Assembly (NCBI RefSeq): GCF_900890425.1
Contig: NZ_CAAHFG010000003.1
Coordinates: forward strand, 1,178,001 to 1,242,000
DNA length: 64,000 bases
Direction of reading: 5' to 3'
Origin: Pontiella desulfatans
GTDB taxonomy: Bacteria > Verrucomicrobiota > Kiritimatiellia > Kiritimatiellales > Pontiellaceae
The translations under genes and the position numbers were made by a program. Positions 60,854-64,000 of the stretch are shown here, piece by piece. Numbering within the stretch: the stretch's first letter is position 1; each line of letters begins with the position of its first letter. The notes below the pieces were generated by a model. It was given only the letters and a program-made list of their open reading frames with translations, was not told the origin of the DNA and did no database searches.

Positions 60854-62143
60854 ATGCTTTGGATTCTCTACAACCTATTGTTTCCGGTGGTGTTTCTTTT
60901 CATGCTGCCGAAATTCCTGATGCGGATGATCCGCCGGGGGGGCTATTGGGAGCATTTCGAGCAACGGGTGGGGCATTTTGGGCGCAGAACCAAGGCCCGG
61001 TTGCGCGAGGAGCGCCGCATTTGGGTGCACGCCGTGAGCGTGGGTGAAATCTATGTGGCGTTGAAGTTCATCAAGGCCTACCGCGAAGCGCATCCGGAAA
61101 CCAGTTTTGCGCTGAGTACGACCACCTCGACGGCGCATGCCATTGGTCGCAAGGAGATCGATGGGCGCGATGTGCTGTTCTATTTCCCGGTCGATCTCCC
61201 CGTCATCATCAAGAAGGTGCTTCGGATCGTTGATCCGCTCCGGATTGTTTTGGTGGAAGGGGAGTTTTGGCCCAACCTGATCCGTTTGGCCGACAACCGC
61301 GGAGTTCCGGTTTCCCTAATCAACGGCCGTATGTCGGAGCGGTCGTACAACGGCTACCGCAAACTCAGGTCGCTAACGGCCGATGTGCTGCGGCGCATTG
61401 ATCCGATCTGCGTCCAAGGTGATGTCGATGCCGGGCGATTGATTGGCATTGGGGCCCCGAAGCAAAACGTACACCGTATGGGCACGGTCAAGTTCGATGT
61501 CGCGGAAGGCGATGCCGCCGGCGAACAGGTGGCGCGCGCGGTCATGGAAAAGATCCATGTTCCAGAGGGTGCCGTTGTCCTGCTGGGCGGTTCAACCTGG
61601 CCCGGCGAAGAGGCGGTTCTGTGTGAATTGTACAAACGGCTAAAGGCCGGGCATCCCGACCTGTTCCTGGTGATCGTTCCGCGGCATGTCGAACGGGCGG
61701 ACGAAGTGGTTCTGTGTTTCGAGGAGCAGGGGCTCGGGTATGTGCGCCGCAGCCGGATCGACGAGTTTGAGGGGGTTGTTCAGCCCGACGTGTTGTTTGT
61801 GGATACCACCGGCGAACTGCGCAATTTCTATTCCGTGGCCGATATCATTTTCGTGGGCAAGAGCCTGAAGGAGCATGGGGGGCAGAATCCCATCGAACCT
61901 GCCATGTATGGCAAGGCGGTTGTGGTGGGCCCCAACATGGAAAACTTTCCGGCGGTAATGCCCACGTTCCTCAAGTGCAACGCGGTAGTCCAGGTGCCCG
62001 ATGCCGAAACCTTGGAGGCTGAAATCGGAAGGTTGATCAAGGATTCCGCCTCCCGCGAAGCGCTCGGCCAGCGCGCGGCCAAGGTGGTGGCCGATAACCA
62101 GGGAGTCATTGAACGGACGGTCAAGCTTTTGGGTGGGGAATAG
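60854..62143 (+). CDS. waaA: 3-deoxy-D-manno-octulosonate (Kdo) transferase
   Basis: The 429-residue membrane-associated glycosyltransferase adds Kdo to lipid A precursor. It shows WVHAVSVGE, the ALSTTTSTA region, FWPNLIRLADNRGVPVSLINGRMSERS, LGGSTWPGEE, VIVPRHVERADEV, FVGKSLKEHGGQNPIEPA and a donor-site GPNMENF. The Met at 60854 gives the usual membrane-anchoring N-terminus. It marks the organism as LPS-bearing. Confidence 0.93.
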   Translation: MLWILYNLLFPVVFLFMLPKFLMRMIRRGGYWEHFEQRVGHFGRRTKARLREERRIWVHAVSVGEIYVALKFIKAYREAHPETSFALSTTTSTAHAIGRKEIDGRDVLFYFPVDLPVIIKKVLRIVDPLRIVLVEGEFWPNLIRLADNRGVPVSLINGRMSERSYNGYRKLRSLTADVLRRIDPICVQGDVDAGRLIGIGAPKQNVHRMGTVKFDVAEGDAAGEQVARAVMEKIHVPEGAVVLLGGSTWPGEEAVLCELYKRLKAGHPDLFLVIVPRHVERADEVVLCFEEQGLGYVRRSRIDEFEGVVQPDVLFVDTTGELRNFYSVADIIFVGKSLKEHGGQNPIEPAMYGKAVVVGPNMENFPAVMPTFLKCNAVVQVPDAETLEAEIGRLIKDSASREALGQRAAKVVADNQGVIERTVKLLGGE

Positions 62144-62203
62144 GTGGACGCGCATCGATGATTCCGCTACCTTAATCGCTCTTTAAATCAATACGGAACC
62201 AAC

Positions 62204-62581
62204 ATGTCAGATACCGATATCTACAAAAACCGAGAAGCGATGCCGATCGGAAACAAGCCGCCCAATAAAAGGCGGAAGCGCCGCAGCACATCCCACCGGG
62301 CGTTCGACGACAAGTCGCGCAAGCGCCGCAGCAAGAATTCCGGTCTGCGCCGGTTGTTGCATCTCTCCCGGAAATCCGACAACGAAAAATATTTCTGGGG
62401 AACCATGGGCATCCTCATTGTCGTGGTTCTCGCGGTCATTGGGATCTGGCAATTCGTGATCATGGAATACATTGTTCGTTCAGAGGAAACCAAGAACGAA
62501 TACCTGAAATACCAGCGCAGCATTCCCGAGCATCCGGGCGCCGCCCAACCGGGCCCACCGGCCGATTCAGCCTCGGAATAG
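62204..62581 (+). CDS. Hypothetical single-pass membrane protein
   Basis: The 125-residue protein has a long basic N-terminus (RRKRRSTSHRAFDDKSRKRRS) and one membrane segment (MGILIVVVLAVIGIWQFVIM), then a short Pro-rich tail. No family is recognised. Its end overlaps the convergent protease gene by 15 bp. Confidence 0.55.
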   Translation: MSDTDIYKNREAMPIGNKPPNKRRKRRSTSHRAFDDKSRKRRSKNSGLRRLLHLSRKSDNEKYFWGTMGILIVVVLAVIGIWQFVIMEYIVRSEETKNEYLKYQRSIPEHPGAAQPGPPADSASE

Positions 62582-63370
62582 GTTTTTCCATCTGGAACGC
62601 AACGATTCAAAGCCGCTGTTTCCGCGATTCGCGTAGGGCGGCGGGCTGACTTCGACCTCAATCTGCCCATCGCTGAAGCCACTGAACCGGTTGGCCTGGT
62701 TTTCCAGCAGGACCATCCGCAGCTCCTGCTGGCCGGCCATGTAGATATAGCCTCCGATGAAGGCCAGCATCAGGCTCGGCCGGAACGGGCCAATGAAGCC
62801 GAAAAGCTGCACCGGCAAGCCGAACAGGCCGATGATCACAAACAGGCCACAGAAATATTTCGCCACCTGGGCCGCCGTCCGGGTGGCGTTCAGCCGACCG
62901 TGCTTGATCGTTAATGCCGCCCTCAGCACCCGGCCGCCATCCATCGGGAACACCGGCAGGATGTTGAAGAAAAAAAGCGCCATGTTCAGTCGGCCAAGGT
63001 CGTAGGTCAGTCCGTAGGGGAGCAGCAGCAGGGCCAGCACTAGGCTGACGGCGGGGCCGGCGGCCGCAACCAGGATTTCGTCGACCGGGTTCCGCGAGAG
63101 GTTCGAAATCTTCGCCGCACCACCGAACGGATAGAGCACGATTTCCTGGATATAGCTGCCCTTCGCCCGAGCCACGACCGAATGCCCCAGCTCATGCAAT
63201 GCCACGCTTCCGAACAGCCCGATGGCCAGAATTGGAACAACCAACGGATTGATTCCTGCTGCCAGCGCCATGAAGGAAATAACACCGACGGCGATGAGAA
63301 GAGAGATGTGTAGCCGGATCGGAATGCCCAGCACGGAGCCGACCGATAGCGCGTTGTTAACCATTTTCAT
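62567..63370 (-). CDS. Site-2 protease family (M50) membrane metalloprotease
   Basis: The 267-residue polytopic protein has HELGH (His59, Glu60, His63) and the second motif NILPVFPMDGGRVLRA with the Asp ligand. This fits M50B SpoIVFB-like proteases that cleave within membranes; there is no PDZ domain and no CBS pair. The Met at 63370 was chosen from AAGG spacing; a Met at 63427 is also in frame. Its target is unknown. Confidence 0.88.
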   Translation of the reverse strand: MKMVNNALSVGSVLGIPIRLHISLLIAVGVISFMALAAGINPLVVPILAIGLFGSVALHELGHSVVARAKGSYIQEIVLYPFGGAAKISNLSRNPVDEILVAAAGPAVSLVLALLLLPYGLTYDLGRLNMALFFFNILPVFPMDGGRVLRAALTIKHGRLNATRTAAQVAKYFCGLFVIIGLFGLPVQLFGFIGPFRPSLMLAFIGGYIYMAGQQELRMVLLENQANRFSGFSDGQIEVEVSPPPYANRGNSGFESLRSRWKNLFRG

Positions 63371-63496
63371 GTGATGCCTTGAATTTCGTGAATTCGACAC
63401 GGTCATGGCTTCCGGGTTCAAAAACAAGCCGAATCCTCCATGTTTTACGCGATGGGGAGGGGTGTTGCACGCCTGCGCAGGGGTGAAAAGTTAACG

Positions 63497-63512
63497 ACAG
63501 TTCGCGAACTGT
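63497..63512. promoter_or_regulatory. Perfect 16-bp palindrome
   Basis: ACAGTTCGCGAACTGT lies in the 228-bp divergent gap, about 87 bp before the ArsR-type gene. It is a possible operator. Confidence 0.4.
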
Positions 63513-63563
63513 GAGAGACAGTGCGTATGATTTTCACTTATCGACGTTGACAGGAGGAGGTAA

Positions 63564-63599
63564 TTATCCTTTTATCCGGAAATTCGGATATATGGATAA
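63564..63599. promoter_or_regulatory. Two-tier palindrome overlapping the start of the ArsR-type gene
   Basis: TTATCC ... ATCCG ... CGGAT ... GGATAA is symmetric, 36 bp long, ending in the first base of the ATG at 63599. An autoregulatory operator is likely. Confidence 0.5.
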
Positions 63600-64000
63600 T
63601 GAGTGACATTCTCGACATTTTCAAGGCGTTGGCGGACGAGGGCCGTTTACGGATTCTGCGATCGGTTGATCAGGCGGAACTTTCGGTGGCGGAGCTTGTC
63701 CAGGCGCTGGAAATGCCGCAATCGACCGTGAGCCGGCATCTGAAGCCGATGCGCGAAGCGGGGCTGGTTGCCGCGCGCCGGGATGGGACTTCGGTCTATT
63801 ACAACCGGGGCGAGCTGTTTCGCGATGCGGCTTTTGCGAGGATCCTGAACGACCGTTTGCAGGAAATTTCGGTGGCCAATCGCGATGCGGCCGCCGTTGA
63901 GCGGGTGTTGGATCTGCGCCGCAAGAAGAGCCGCGAGTTTTTCGATGAAATTGCCGGCCGCTATGGCTCGCTCACGGAACCGGGCGGGGGCTGGCAGGCG
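63599..64000 (+). CDS. ArsR-type regulator, probably fused to a methyltransferase domain (3' end outside window)
   Basis: 134 codons are visible. The first ~90 residues form an ArsR winged helix (FKALADEGRLRILRSV, LSVAELVQALEMPQSTVSRH, LKPMREAGLVAARRDGTSVY). The continuation KKSREFFDEIAGRYG resembles the segment that links ArsR domains to a class I SAM methyltransferase domain in a known fusion family associated with methionine / S-adenosylhomocysteine metabolism; the methyltransferase itself would lie beyond base 64000. No Shine-Dalgarno sequence is evident before the ATG, which overlaps a palindrome. Confidence 0.75.
   Translation, partial: MSDILDIFKALADEGRLRILRSVDQAELSVAELVQALEMPQSTVSRHLKPMREAGLVAARRDGTSVYYNRGELFRDAAFARILNDRLQEISVANRDAAAVERVLDLRRKKSREFFDEIAGRYGSLTEPGGGWQA

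Overview
This 64 kb window looks like chromosome from an anaerobic, Gram-negative member of the PVC superphylum, most likely Kiritimatiellota (Pontiella-like). That placement is inference from gene content, not from a marker alignment. LPS and outer-membrane genes are present (Kdo transferase WaaA, an Omp85-type barrel, an M48 periplasmic lipoprotein, another barrel). So are LL-diaminopimelate aminotransferase DapL, which is common in PVC bacteria and Chlamydiae, pyruvate:ferredoxin oxidoreductase NifJ, a type I sulfatase, a XylR-type regulator beside a KDG kinase and KDPG aldolase, and large secreted beta-rich proteins. The core is GC-rich with dense coding; accessory islands are visibly AT-richer or repeat-laden.

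Layout. 0-4 kb: tail of a secreted Fn3/discoidin protein, a dispersed repeat and an IS1634-family insertion sequence. 4-17 kb: divergent LMW-phosphatase and ArsR-type regulator genes with twin 17-bp operators, an AsmA-like protein, plsY-gpsA (phospholipid precursors), a secreted beta-helix protein, DUF1015, an outer-membrane pair, an M48 lipoprotein and mnmE. 17-23 kb: the accessory region. It holds a mosaic of intergenic repeats with very long hairpins, an IS110-family transposase followed by a tandemly duplicated structured right end, and a remnant of a chromosomal integron: a truncated integrase gene facing away from an attI-like core, then four small cassettes separated by three canonical attC sites. 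23-35 kb: cobalamin adenosyltransferase, DUF1456, fatty-acid desaturase, the ffh-rpsP-khpA-trmD-rplS-rnhB translation/secretion cluster (rimM missing), a region scarred by a partial duplication of the rnhB and ybeY tails, and the phoH-pgpH-ybeY operon on the minus strand. 35-46 kb: a PEGA lipoprotein, nifJ, a VWA-like membrane protein, and a XylR regulator with kdgK and eda for uronate-derived 2-keto-3-deoxygluconate. 46-64 kb: a 2246-residue Sel1/alpha-2-macroglobulin lipoprotein, a sulfatase, a DRTGG / CBS-ATPase / DRTGG / PHP signalling cassette, a ThuA-like protein and other secreted proteins, dapL, waaA, an S2P protease and the start of an ArsR-type regulator.

The most interesting parts are the integron remnant (20.5-22.5 kb), whose attC sites show extrahelical bases and compensatory stem changes; the duplicated RNA-like right end of the IS110 element that abuts and truncates the integrase; the twin-operator control region at 4.4-4.5 kb; and the DRTGG/CBS-ATPase/PHP cassette. 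I saw no tRNA, rRNA or CRISPR array.
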